Shown: positions 1 to 6,949 of the stretch, one piece after another | Numbering within the stretch: the stretch's first letter is position 1 | Layout of the letters: each line of letters opens with the position of its first letter | Assembly (NCBI GenBank): GCA_045534225.1 | Contig: JAZSJJ010000013.1 | Location: forward strand, 1 to 19,142 | DNA: 19,142 nucleotides | Direction of reading: 5' to 3' | From: UMGS1649 sp045534225 | GTDB lineage: Bacteria > Bacillota > Clostridia > TANB77 > CAG-465 | Translations under genes and position numbers: made by a program | The notes under the pieces: model-generated | What the model saw: only the letters and a program-made list of their open reading frames with translations | Databases searched by the model: none | Told to the model about the DNA's origin: nothing

Positions 1-108
1 TCTATTTTACTTTGAGGTACAAAAAACGCTTCTAATGTTTGTTCATTAGAAAGTATTGTGTGTGTGTGTGTGTGTGTGTACAGCCGCAAGGCTTTCAGCG
101 TTTTTCAT
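1..108 (-). CDS. 5' end of an ORF interrupted by a CA dinucleotide tract (partial, possibly phase-variable)
   Basis: The ATG at 108-106 has GAGGGG about 10 nt upstream, so a translation start is credible. The peptide begins MKNAESLAAV and then enters 11 CA units read as alternating His and Thr. In the present repeat number the frame meets TAA after 20 residues. With one more unit the frame would continue as ILSNEQTLEAFF and stay open to the window edge; the third frame also stops. So this is either a gene switched OFF by slippage, a decayed gene, or a sequencing error in the tract. I do not recognise the family. The terminator of dnaJ lies upstream, so this would be a separate transcription unit. 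Confidence 0.4.
57..78. repeat. (TG)11 / (CA)11 dinucleotide tract
   Basis: Eleven uninterrupted TG units on the plus strand (CA on the minus strand). It lies 10 codons inside a putative minus-strand ORF. Tracts of this type are prone to slipped-strand mutation, and a change of one unit shifts the reading frame. Confidence 0.95.
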
Positions 109-135
109 CTTTTATGTTCCCCTCTTATGTATTTT

Positions 136-164
136 ATTTTATTATATATTTATTATGTTGTCTA
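136..164 (-). promoter_or_regulatory. possible promoter for the left-edge ORF
   Basis: On the minus strand TAGACA (164-159), a 17-nt spacer and TAAAAT (141-136) precede the putative start at 108. The region is very AT-rich, so chance matches are easy. Confidence 0.3.
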
Positions 165-198
165 TACTTTAATAATATATTTATACTTTTTATGTAAA

Positions 199-222
199 AA
201 AGCAGAGCCTTAGCTCTGCTTT
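199..222 (-). terminator. intrinsic terminator after dnaJ
   Basis: A perfect 10-bp stem (199-208 with 213-222) with a CTTA loop. On the minus strand it is followed by a T run, ending the hrcA-grpE-dnaK-dnaJ transcript 23 nt beyond the dnaJ stop. Confidence 0.9.
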
Positions 223-244
223 AATATATTTCTTTTCTACAATT

Positions 245-1390
245 CTACTTTCCAAAGAATCCTTTCTTCTTTGTTGTTACTTCTTCACTACAAGATATTG
301 CATATTGTTCTAACAATTCTCTTTGCTTATCTGATAGTTTTTTAGGTATTTCTATTTGAACCTTAAATTCTAGATTTCCTCTACTATTTCTATATGGAAC
401 CCCTTTATTTTTTACAGTAAAGATTGTATCTGGTTGAGTACCTTCAGGTATATCGAAATCCATTTCACCTTCTAATGTAGGTATCTTAATTGGTCCGCCT
501 AGTACTGCTTTTACAAATGGTATTTTTGTTTCAAAGTATATATCTCTTCCTTTTCTCTTGAATGTTTTATGTGGAAGTACTGATACAACTATGAATAAAT
601 CTCCATTTTGACCACCGCGTTTACCAACATCACCTTGACCTTGTAACGCTATTGCTTGCCCATCATCTATTCCAGCTGGTATATTTATTTCAACCTTCTT
701 AGCTTTTCTTACTGTTCCTGTACCTGCGCAAGTTTCACAAGGTTCTTTTATTACTTTACCTTCGCCATTACATTTATCACAAACTTTAACTGTGCTAAAT
801 TGCCCCATGATAGTATTTTGTACTGTTTGTACTTTTCCACGTCCACCACACTTATCACAAGTTACTTTTTCACCCGTCTTTGAACCTGTTCCATTACATG
901 TAGTACAAGATTCATTACGTGTTATAGAGATTTCTTTCTTTACTCCAAATACAGCTTCTTCAAAAGTAAGCTTCATATTGTATCTTATATCCGAACCTTT
1001 AACTGGTCCATTTTTTGCTGCTTGTTTGTAGCCGCCAAAGCCGCCACCAAACATACTACCTATAATATCTTCAAGATCTATATCAAAACCGCCATTAAAT
1101 CCAGAGAAGTCAAATCCGCCTGCTCCGTATCCACCAGCACCATATCCAGCATAACCGTTGCCATTTACAGCATCAGCACCAAATCTATCATATTGTGCTC
1201 TTTTCCCCTCATCAGATAATACACTATACGCTTCTGAAACTTCTTTAAACTTAGCTTCAGCTTCTTTTTCGTTTCCTTGATTTGAGTCTGGATGATATTG
1301 CTTTGCTTTTTGTCTATATGCTTTTTTTATTTCATCTTGAGTTGCCGATTTGGAAATCCCAAGAATATCATAATAATCCTTACTAGCCAT
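245..1390 (-). CDS. dnaJ: chaperone protein DnaJ (Hsp40)
   Basis: A 381-residue cytoplasmic co-chaperone that delivers unfolded clients to DnaK and stimulates its ATPase. The J domain (about 1-70) carries the essential HPD at 33-35. A Gly/Phe-rich linker covers about 77-121 and includes a GFDIDLEDIIGSMFGG segment. Four CxxCxGxG zinc motifs start at C162, C178, C204 and C218, followed by the C-terminal substrate-binding beta domains. Domain content and length match type I DnaJ. AAAGGGA precedes the ATG. It is the last gene of the heat-shock operon, 60 nt after dnaK, and a strong terminator follows. Regulation is expected through CIRCE/HrcA at the operon promoter. Confidence 0.98.
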   Translation of the reverse strand: MASKDYYDILGISKSATQDEIKKAYRQKAKQYHPDSNQGNEKEAEAKFKEVSEAYSVLSDEGKRAQYDRFGADAVNGNGYAGYGAGGYGAGGFDFSGFNGGFDIDLEDIIGSMFGGGFGGYKQAAKNGPVKGSDIRYNMKLTFEEAVFGVKKEISITRNESCTTCNGTGSKTGEKVTCDKCGGRGKVQTVQNTIMGQFSTVKVCDKCNGEGKVIKEPCETCAGTGTVRKAKKVEINIPAGIDDGQAIALQGQGDVGKRGGQNGDLFIVVSVLPHKTFKRKGRDIYFETKIPFVKAVLGGPIKIPTLEGEMDFDIPEGTQPDTIFTVKNKGVPYRNSRGNLEFKVQIEIPKKLSDKQRELLEQYAISCSEEVTTKKKGFFGK

Positions 1391-1410
1391 TATAGTCCCT
1401 TTCTAGTTTA

Positions 1411-1437
1411 GAAACGGAATTAATTAAATCCCGTTTC
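1411..1437 (-). other. hairpin in the dnaK-dnaJ intergenic region
   Basis: An inverted repeat GAAACGG (1411-1417) with CCGTTTC (1431-1437) around a 13-nt AT-rich loop. It has no T tract on either strand, so it looks more like an mRNA stability or processing element than a terminator. Confidence 0.5.
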
Positions 1438-1450
1438 CAACTTAAATTAC

Positions 1451-3274
1451 TTATTTGTTTTCAGATTCATCTTCTACTTTGTAATCTGCATCATGAACAA
1501 CGTCTTCTGCGCCATTTGCATTATTTGCTTCTGCTTGTTTAGCTGCTTCAGCATATAATTTTTGAGAAATTTCGTAGAATACTTGAGTTAATTTTTCGTT
1601 TGCTGCTTTTATAGCTTCTGTATCTGTTCCTTCAAGAGCTTTCTTAACGTTAGCAATTTCAGCTTCAACTTTAGCTTTTTCATCATCAGAAACTTTTCCT
1701 TCAAGTTCTTTCAATGCTTTTTCTGTGTTGTATACCATAGAATCTGCATTGTTTCTAACTTCAACTTCTTCTTTCTTCTTCTTATCTTCTGCAGCATGTG
1801 CTTCAGCTTCTTTAACTGCTTTTTCAATTTCTTCTTCAGATAGATTTGAAGATGCTGTTATAGCTATTTTTTGTTCATTGTTTGTAGTCATATCTTTAGC
1901 TGTTACGTGAACGATACCGTTAGCATCAATATCGAAAGATACTTCGATTTGAGGTACTCCTCTTGGTGCAGGTGGTATTCCTGTTAAGCTAAATCTACCA
2001 AGTGTTTTGTTGTATGCAGCGATTTCTCTTTCACCTTGTAATACGTGAACTTCAACAGAAGTTTGACCGTCAGCTGCTGTACTGAATATTTGAGATTTTT
2101 TAGTTGGTATTGTTGTATTTCTTTCAATAAGTTTTGTAAATACTCCACCAAATGTTTCAATTCCTAGAGATAGAGGTGTTACATCTAGAAGTACTAGACC
2201 TTTAACATCACCTGTTAATACACCTGCTTGAATTGCTGCACCTATAGCAACACATTCATCTGGGTTGATTCCCTTGTATGGTTCTTTACCTGTTAATCTC
2301 TTAACTGTTTCTTGAACTAAAGGTATTCTTGTTGAACCACCAACTAATAATATTTTATCTAGTTTTTCAAATGACATACCAGAGTCTTTCATAGCTTGGT
2401 TAACTGGTCCTACTGTAGCTTCTACTAGATCAGATACTAATTCTTCAAATTTAGCTCTAGATAAAGTTATATCCATATGTTTTGGTCCAGTTGCATCTGC
2501 TGTGATGAATGGTAGGTTAATGCTTGCAGTAGCTGTTGAAGATAATTCAATTTTAGCTTTTTCTGCAGCTTCTTTTAATCTTTGCATTGCCATAGAATCT
2601 GAGCTTAAATCTATTCCTTGATCTTTCTTAAATTCAGATACTAAGAAATCCATAATTCTTTGGTCGAAGTCATCTCCACCAAGTTTGTTGTTACCTGCTG
2701 TAGCAAGAACTTCAAACACACCATCACCAATATCTAGTATAGATACATCGAATGTTCCTCCACCCAAGTCATAAACCATTATCTTTTGGTCTTTATCTTT
2801 ATCTAGACCATAAGCTAAAGCTGCTGCTGTAGGTTCGTTTATAATTCTTAGAACTTCAAGACCTGCTATTTTACCAGCGTCTTTAGTTGCTTGTCTTTGA
2901 GAGTCACTGAAGTATGCTGGAACTGTTATAACTGCTTGAGTTATAGTTTCACCAGTAAATGCTTCTGCGTCAGCTTTCATTTTTTGAAGTATCATTGCTG
3001 ATATTTCTGGAGCTGAATACTCTTTACTATCTATTTTAACTTTTTTGCTTGAACCCATATCTCTTTTAATAGATACTACTGTTCTGTCGTGATTAGTAAC
3101 TGCTTGACGTTTAGCTACTTGACCTACTAATCTTTCTCCGTTTTTTGCAAATCCTACTATAGATGGAGTAGTTCTTGCACCTTCACTACTTGTTATAACT
3201 GTTGGTTCTCCATTTTCAATAACAGCTACACATGAGTTAGTTGTTCCTAAATCGATTCCTATTACTTTTGACAT
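1451..3274 (-). CDS. dnaK: chaperone protein DnaK (Hsp70)
   Basis: A 607-residue Hsp70: an ATP-driven chaperone that binds exposed hydrophobic peptides, with DnaJ and GrpE as partners. The nucleotide-binding domain opens with IGIDLGTTNSCVAV and contains the phosphate motif VYDLGGGTFDVSI; the adenosine-side motif LLVGGSTRIP is also clear. The interdomain linker VLLDVTPLSLGIE leads to the substrate-binding domain and helical lid. The region after SIKRDMGSS lacks the insertion of some two dozen residues typical of Gram-negative DnaK, supporting a Firmicute host. The tail is acidic (VEDESENK) rather than the exact EEVD-like ending of many bacterial homologues. AGGAGG lies 8 nt before the ATG. It is third in the heat-shock operon. 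Confidence 0.98.
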   Translation of the reverse strand: MSKVIGIDLGTTNSCVAVIENGEPTVITSSEGARTTPSIVGFAKNGERLVGQVAKRQAVTNHDRTVVSIKRDMGSSKKVKIDSKEYSAPEISAMILQKMKADAEAFTGETITQAVITVPAYFSDSQRQATKDAGKIAGLEVLRIINEPTAAALAYGLDKDKDQKIMVYDLGGGTFDVSILDIGDGVFEVLATAGNNKLGGDDFDQRIMDFLVSEFKKDQGIDLSSDSMAMQRLKEAAEKAKIELSSTATASINLPFITADATGPKHMDITLSRAKFEELVSDLVEATVGPVNQAMKDSGMSFEKLDKILLVGGSTRIPLVQETVKRLTGKEPYKGINPDECVAIGAAIQAGVLTGDVKGLVLLDVTPLSLGIETFGGVFTKLIERNTTIPTKKSQIFSTAADGQTSVEVHVLQGEREIAAYNKTLGRFSLTGIPPAPRGVPQIEVSFDIDANGIVHVTAKDMTTNNEQKIAITASSNLSEEEIEKAVKEAEAHAAEDKKKKEEVEVRNNADSMVYNTEKALKELEGKVSDDEKAKVEAEIANVKKALEGTDTEAIKAANEKLTQVFYEISQKLYAEAAKQAEANNANGAEDVVHDADYKVEDESENK

Positions 3275-3312
3275 AATTTAATTCCTCCTAATACTACAAA
3301 AATTATGTATAG

Positions 3313-3353
3313 CTTAAATATATTTGTTTATTTATATAATTAATATATTTAAG
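3313..3353 (-). other. 12-bp hairpin between grpE and dnaK
   Basis: CTTAAATATATT (3313-3324) pairs perfectly with AATATATTTAAG (3342-3353) across a 17-nt loop, inside the 93-nt grpE-dnaK gap. It is all A/T apart from the terminal C-G pair. It may be an RNA processing or stability site that raises dnaK relative to grpE; there is no T tract typical of a terminator. Confidence 0.5.
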
Positions 3354-3367
3354 TTGTAACCATTTAA

Positions 3368-3892
3368 TTAATTTGCCACTTTAACTAGTGAGTGACGCAC
3401 TACTTTATCTTTCATTCTATATCCAGTTCTAAATACTTCAACAATTTCTTTTTCACCTTTTGTATCATCTTCAACACTCATTACTGCTTCGTGATATTCA
3501 GGATCAAAAGTTTCTCCTAAATCTGGTATTTTCTCAACACCCTGTTTCTTAAGAACCTCTATTAATTGAGTATATATCATAGATATTCCTGTTTTGTATG
3601 TCTCATCTGAACATTCAGCATCTTTAGCTTTTTCAAAGTTGTCTATTATTGGTAACATTTCAGATATTACACTAGATAATGTTGATGAATATAATGTTTC
3701 TTTTTCTTTATTCATTCTTTTCTTGTAATTATCGAATTCAGCCATATTTCTTTTTAAGCCATCACAATATTCTTCAGCAAGCTTCTTTTGTGCTTCTAAA
3801 TCTTCGTTTAATTTTGCAATGTACGCTTCTGCTTCATTTGCTCCAGATTGTTCTTTTGTTTCAAGTGTTTCCTCTGCCTTACTTTTTGCCAC
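3368..3892 (-). CDS. grpE: nucleotide exchange factor GrpE
   Basis: GrpE releases ADP from DnaK, resetting the chaperone cycle. The protein has the usual charged, coiled-coil N-terminal half (MAKSKAEETLE onward), the DNYKKRMNKEKE helix region, and the C-terminal beta domain with VEKIPDLGETFDPEYHEAV and the ending DKVVRHSLVKVAN. I chose the GTG at 3892-3890, giving 174 residues, because AGGAGG (3906-3901) is 8 nt upstream. A further GTG at 3901-3899 overlaps that ribosome site and cannot be the start. It lies 13 nt after hrcA; the hrcA stop codon overlaps the grpE ribosome site, which suggests coupled translation. Confidence 0.96.
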   Translation of the reverse strand: MAKSKAEETLETKEQSGANEAEAYIAKLNEDLEAQKKLAEEYCDGLKRNMAEFDNYKKRMNKEKETLYSSTLSSVISEMLPIIDNFEKAKDAECSDETYKTGISMIYTQLIEVLKKQGVEKIPDLGETFDPEYHEAVMSVEDDTKGEKEIVEVFRTGYRMKDKVVRHSLVKVAN

Positions 3893-3905
3893 AATTAACA
3901 CCTCC

Positions 3906-4907
3906 TTAATCCTTGTTAAAAATCTTTCTTAGTTTTTCATTAACTAATTTTAATGTATTTATAGTTTTAGAATAATCTACCCTCTTTGGAGATATTATTC
4001 CAAGACTTGCGTTAGTTGTATTATCTGTTACATCAAGTGATACTAATGTATAATCTTTAAGAAGTAGCTCTTTATGTTCGTTTCCTATAATGACAGAAAC
4101 ATCATTTGCTTCAACCTTTTCTAGCACTTCGTTTATTATATCGTTTGTTCCAACAACATTTAGATATTTCTTAATTTCTTCAGCATCTGAGAATTCTGGT
4201 AAAGCTAACATATTAGATATATCGCCTTTAACTTCAGTCTTTCTCTTTGTAACTCTATCTAACATATTCTTATTTATCTCACTTAACACATGAGAAAATT
4301 TCTTCAACTCCTTGTGAATCATATCGTTTAATACAAGCGATAAATTCTCAAGTGGTGTTCCCTTTAAATTTTTATTTAGTAACGTTGTTAATTCATCTAT
4401 TCTTTCTTCAGGTAAAGTATCATTTATTTGTACAATAACATCTTTAACTGTTCCAGACTTAGACATAAGTATAATTAAGAGAACCTTTTCAGATATCTTT
4501 AATATTTTTACTTGTTCAACCACGTCACTAGATTTTACATTAAGTACTGTTGGTAAGTTTAATACTTTAGCTACAACTTCAGCAGCATGTTCCAATGTCT
4601 TTTCTACACTTCCATAGCTTACGATATTATTGTTTATATAATCTATATCCACCATTGCTAGTGTATCATTTTTCATTAGATTATCTACATAATATCTATA
4701 CCCTTCTGTAGATGGAACTCTACCTGCAGAGACATGTGGTTGTTCTAACAAACCATAGTCTTCTAATAGCTTAAGTTCATTTCTTATAGTTGCAGAACTA
4801 ATACCATATTCTTCTGCTATCTGCTTTGAACCAACCGGTTCTGCTGACTCAATATAACTTTCTACTACTGTGGCTAGAATCTTCTTTTTTCTTTCATCTA
4901 ATTCCAT
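3906..4907 (-). CDS. hrcA: heat-inducible transcription repressor HrcA
   Basis: HrcA binds CIRCE operators and represses class I heat-shock genes; in the family its activity depends on the GroE chaperonin. The N-terminal winged helix includes YGISSATIRNELKLLEDYGL followed by the signature VSAGRVPSTEGYRYYVD. The rest is the GAF-like/dimerisation region, ending near 333 residues, which is normal. I prefer the ATG at 4907 (MELDERKKKIL) because AGGG precedes it with an 8-nt gap. The GTG at 4916 would add three residues but has no spaced ribosome site. It is the first gene of the operon, directly behind CIRCE and promoter, so it should autoregulate. Confidence 0.96.
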   Translation of the reverse strand: MELDERKKKILATVVESYIESAEPVGSKQIAEEYGISSATIRNELKLLEDYGLLEQPHVSAGRVPSTEGYRYYVDNLMKNDTLAMVDIDYINNNIVSYGSVEKTLEHAAEVVAKVLNLPTVLNVKSSDVVEQVKILKISEKVLLIILMSKSGTVKDVIVQINDTLPEERIDELTTLLNKNLKGTPLENLSLVLNDMIHKELKKFSHVLSEINKNMLDRVTKRKTEVKGDISNMLALPEFSDAEEIKKYLNVVGTNDIINEVLEKVEANDVSVIIGNEHKELLLKDYTLVSLDVTDNTTNASLGIISPKRVDYSKTINTLKLVNEKLRKIFNKD

Positions 4908-4920
4908 TCTATTCACCCTA

Positions 4921-4947
4921 TTAGCACTTTAACACCTCGAGTGCTAA
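4921..4947 (-). promoter_or_regulatory. CIRCE operator, proximal
   Basis: TTAGCACTT, 9 nt, GAGTGCTAA: one mismatch from the consensus CIRCE inverted repeat. It lies in the 5' untranslated region just downstream of the -10 box and immediately before the hrcA ribosome site, so HrcA bound here should block transcription. Confidence 0.96.
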
Positions 4948-4957
4948 TTTCCCCTAT

Positions 4958-4986
4958 ATAATACATCCGTTAATATATATTGTCAA
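4958..4986 (-). promoter_or_regulatory. sigma-A promoter of hrcA-grpE-dnaK-dnaJ
   Basis: On the minus strand TTGACA (4986-4981), a 17-nt spacer, then TATTAT (4963-4958). The -35 is a perfect consensus and the promoter sits between two CIRCE operators. Confidence 0.93.
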
Positions 4987-5006
4987 CAGTTTTTGTGAAA
5001 AAAATC

Positions 5007-5040
5007 AAAAAAATTAGCACTTTCACATAAAGAGTGCTAA
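5007..5040 (-). promoter_or_regulatory. CIRCE operator, distal, with terminator-like T tract
   Basis: TTAGCACTT (5014-5022), 9 nt, GAGTGCTAA (5032-5040), located upstream of the promoter -35. On the minus strand the same inverted repeat would form a hairpin followed by seven T residues (opposite 5007-5013), so it can also act as the intrinsic terminator for cysE, whose stop is 36 nt upstream. No other terminator for cysE is visible. Confidence 0.9.
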
Positions 5041-5075
5041 TTATGTTATAAATCCCATTTTTTCTACATATTTCG

Positions 5076-5597
5076 TTACTTTTTAATTCTTCCTTTTACC
5101 CCAATTATTGTTACTCCACAGTCATTAAAACTATCTACTACAACTGTTCCTGCTCCTATCTTAATATTATCTGCTATATATACCGGTCCTAATACCTTTG
5201 CACCAGTACCTATCATTACATTGTTCCCTATAGTAGGATGACGTTTAAATTTATCTTTGCCAGTACCACCTAATGTAACCCCGTGGTAAATAGTACAGTC
5301 ATCTCCAACTTCTGCAGTTTCACCTATAACTATCCCCATACCATGATCAATAAATAACCTCTTGCCAATTATAGCTCCTGGATGTATTTCTATTCCGGTT
5401 AAAAATCTAGCAAGTTGAGATATACATCTTGGTATAAATCTTAGACCTTTTAAGTACAACCAATGTGCAAGTCTATGATAAACTAATGCGTGAAATCCGG
5501 GATAGAGTAATATAACTTCAAATATATTCCTTGCTGCAGGATCTTTAGATAAAATATTCTGTGCATCAAGGTACAATTCTTTAATTCTTTTAAGCAT
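5076..5597 (-). CDS. cysE: serine O-acetyltransferase (short form)
   Basis: Makes O-acetylserine from serine and acetyl-CoA, the first step of cysteine synthesis. The N-terminal helical part (1-65) is followed by the left-handed beta-helix of hexapeptide repeats. Family motifs are clear: GIEIHPGA (68-75), FIDHGMGIVIGETAEVGDD (82-100) with His85, TIYHGVTLGGTG (102-113) and KRHPTIGNNVMIGTGA (118-133). At 173 residues it is short: the end reads IGVKGRIKK where homologues have a GVPA-type turn and a further tail that mediates cysteine feedback. AGGTGA precedes the ATG. It lies upstream of the heat-shock operon on the same strand but is separated by the distal CIRCE/terminator. Confidence 0.93.
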   Translation of the reverse strand: MLKRIKELYLDAQNILSKDPAARNIFEVILLYPGFHALVYHRLAHWLYLKGLRFIPRCISQLARFLTGIEIHPGAIIGKRLFIDHGMGIVIGETAEVGDDCTIYHGVTLGGTGKDKFKRHPTIGNNVMIGTGAKVLGPVYIADNIKIGAGTVVVDSFNDCGVTIIGVKGRIKK

Positions 5598-5612
5598 ACA
5601 ATCACCTAATGT

Positions 5613-5641
5613 ATTTTATGAAATGATTTGTATAAAGTTAA
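5613..5641 (-). promoter_or_regulatory. possible cysE promoter
   Basis: Minus-strand TTAACT (5641-5636), 17 nt, TAAAAT (5618-5613), ending 15 nt before the start codon and lying downstream of the terminator of the preceding gene. No T-box-like leader fits in the short gap. Confidence 0.4.
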
Positions 5642-5653
5642 AATTAATAAAAT

Positions 5654-5683
5654 AAAAAGGAATGTAATTTTACATTCCTTTTT
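5654..5683 (-). terminator. intrinsic terminator after the prepilin-like gene
   Basis: A perfect 13-bp stem (5654-5666 with 5671-5683) whose arms begin and end in A and T runs. It lies 6 nt past the stop and can work in both directions. Confidence 0.88.
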
Positions 5684-5688
5684 ATTAC

Positions 5689-6852
5689 TTATTTTACCAA
5701 CGAAAAACCATCAGCTGTAGCTACTGCAGGTATATCCGATTTTATACAAACAACCGGACGTAATACATCATAACCTTCATTTATATCCCTTTGAAGATCT
5801 CCATAACTTATTCCGTTACCATTATCTTCATTTTGTAAGGCACCTACATATAAGGCTGTTTCTCCATTATAGCCATAATCTCCCATTTCAATGGTTGGAG
5901 ATGCCAAGAAATAATCATTAACTATATATAAATCATCAATTTCTAAATGTAATACTGTTTTACCTGGTTCATTTATATAATAACCATATTCAGATTTGCT
6001 TCCATCTGCATTCTCTAATACTGGTGTTATTCTTGTTTTTTGTGGATATTTAGCATTATATCCTGCTGCTAAAAGTTCTATTGTTGGTGTTCCAATCGCA
6101 CCAATTACATAGGATTTTCCATCTTTATTTATATAATCTGTAGTATTTGCAAAAGTCATATATTTAGTAACTACTTCCGCTGTTGCAAGACTACCTTCAT
6201 AATTTTTATTTAATGTATATCCTTCTTGTCCTAATTTAAAAATATTATATAAATCTATAAATTTATTATTTGTTATTTCAAGTGTTGGTACAACGGATTG
6301 TAAGTCATCCCACGGACTTGTAGGATATCCATAATATCCTCCTAACGAACTAGCATAATTATCTGATACTAAAAACACATATCCATTTTTCTCATCTTCA
6401 TAATAAACACGCCATTTATCATATACGACTTCTCTTATTATTTCTTTCTCGTTGTCATAATCCCAATCAGGAATTTTTGCAACTACTGAATAATCTACAT
6501 ATTTTCCATAATCTTCAGCACTTGTTATAAGCTTACCTAAAGTAGTTTTTTCAGCTACATATATACCAGAATTACTTATTATTATATTCCATTTATCTTC
6601 TGTTATCCCTTGTTGTTCTAATTTAATTTTAACATCTTCTACCAACGTTTCATCTCTTTTGTTATCCATATAAGCATCTGCCCATATTAATGCAGCTAAG
6701 TCTTGTACTGATGCTTCATTTGTTAAATCTACAGCTTCACTTGCTCTGTTTATTACACCAGTGTTAGATAATGTTATTACTACACTTGCTGCTAATATTA
6801 TCATCACTATTATTGTAATGACTAAAACTATTAAACTTATTCCTTTTTTCAT
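5689..6852 (-). CDS. prepilin-like surface protein with type IV pilin N-terminus
   Basis: 387 residues. The N-terminus MKKGISLIVLVITIIVMIILA is a short basic leader, a Gly before the predicted cleavage, and one long hydrophobic helix (about 5-28), as in type IV pilins and pseudopilins processed by prepilin peptidase. The usual Glu at position +5 is Val here. Residues 37-60 (EAVDLTNEASVQDLAALIWADAY) continue the helix as in clostridial members. The large C-terminal part (about 110-387) is rich in Tyr, Gly and Asp and closes near LRPVVCIKSD, an ending I associate with clostridial surface domains; its function is unknown. GGAGG precedes the ATG. No pilus assembly genes are adjacent, so it may be a stand-alone envelope protein. 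Confidence 0.75.
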   Translation of the reverse strand: MKKGISLIVLVITIIVMIILAASVVITLSNTGVINRASEAVDLTNEASVQDLAALIWADAYMDNKRDETLVEDVKIKLEQQGITEDKWNIIISNSGIYVAEKTTLGKLITSAEDYGKYVDYSVVAKIPDWDYDNEKEIIREVVYDKWRVYYEDEKNGYVFLVSDNYASSLGGYYGYPTSPWDDLQSVVPTLEITNNKFIDLYNIFKLGQEGYTLNKNYEGSLATAEVVTKYMTFANTTDYINKDGKSYVIGAIGTPTIELLAAGYNAKYPQKTRITPVLENADGSKSEYGYYINEPGKTVLHLEIDDLYIVNDYFLASPTIEMGDYGYNGETALYVGALQNEDNGNGISYGDLQRDINEGYDVLRPVVCIKSDIPAVATADGFSLVK

Positions 6853-6878
6853 TTGTTTCCTCCAATTTTGTTATATTC

Positions 6879-6907
6879 ATAATATTACATCTTCTGTTTT
6901 TTTGCAA
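6879..6907 (-). promoter_or_regulatory. possible promoter of the prepilin-like gene
   Basis: Minus-strand TTGCAA (6907-6902), 17 nt, TATTAT (6884-6879). The -35 overlaps the last bases of the upstream hairpin. Confidence 0.45.
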
Positions 6908-6946
6908 CATAAATGCCCATGTTTTATTAACATAGGCATTTATGTT
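6906..6946 (-). terminator. long hairpin after the cadherin-like gene, probable terminator
   Basis: A 12-bp stem (6906-6917 with 6935-6946), then after one mismatch a further 5-bp stem (6919-6923 with 6929-6933). It lies 3 nt beyond the stop codon. The minus strand lacks a T run after the stem, so termination may be partial. Confidence 0.55.
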
Positions 6947-6949
6947 ATT

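Noticed and set aside
3893..3901. GTG at 3901-3899 as the grpE start
   Set aside because: It overlaps the AGGAGG that serves the later GTG at 3892.
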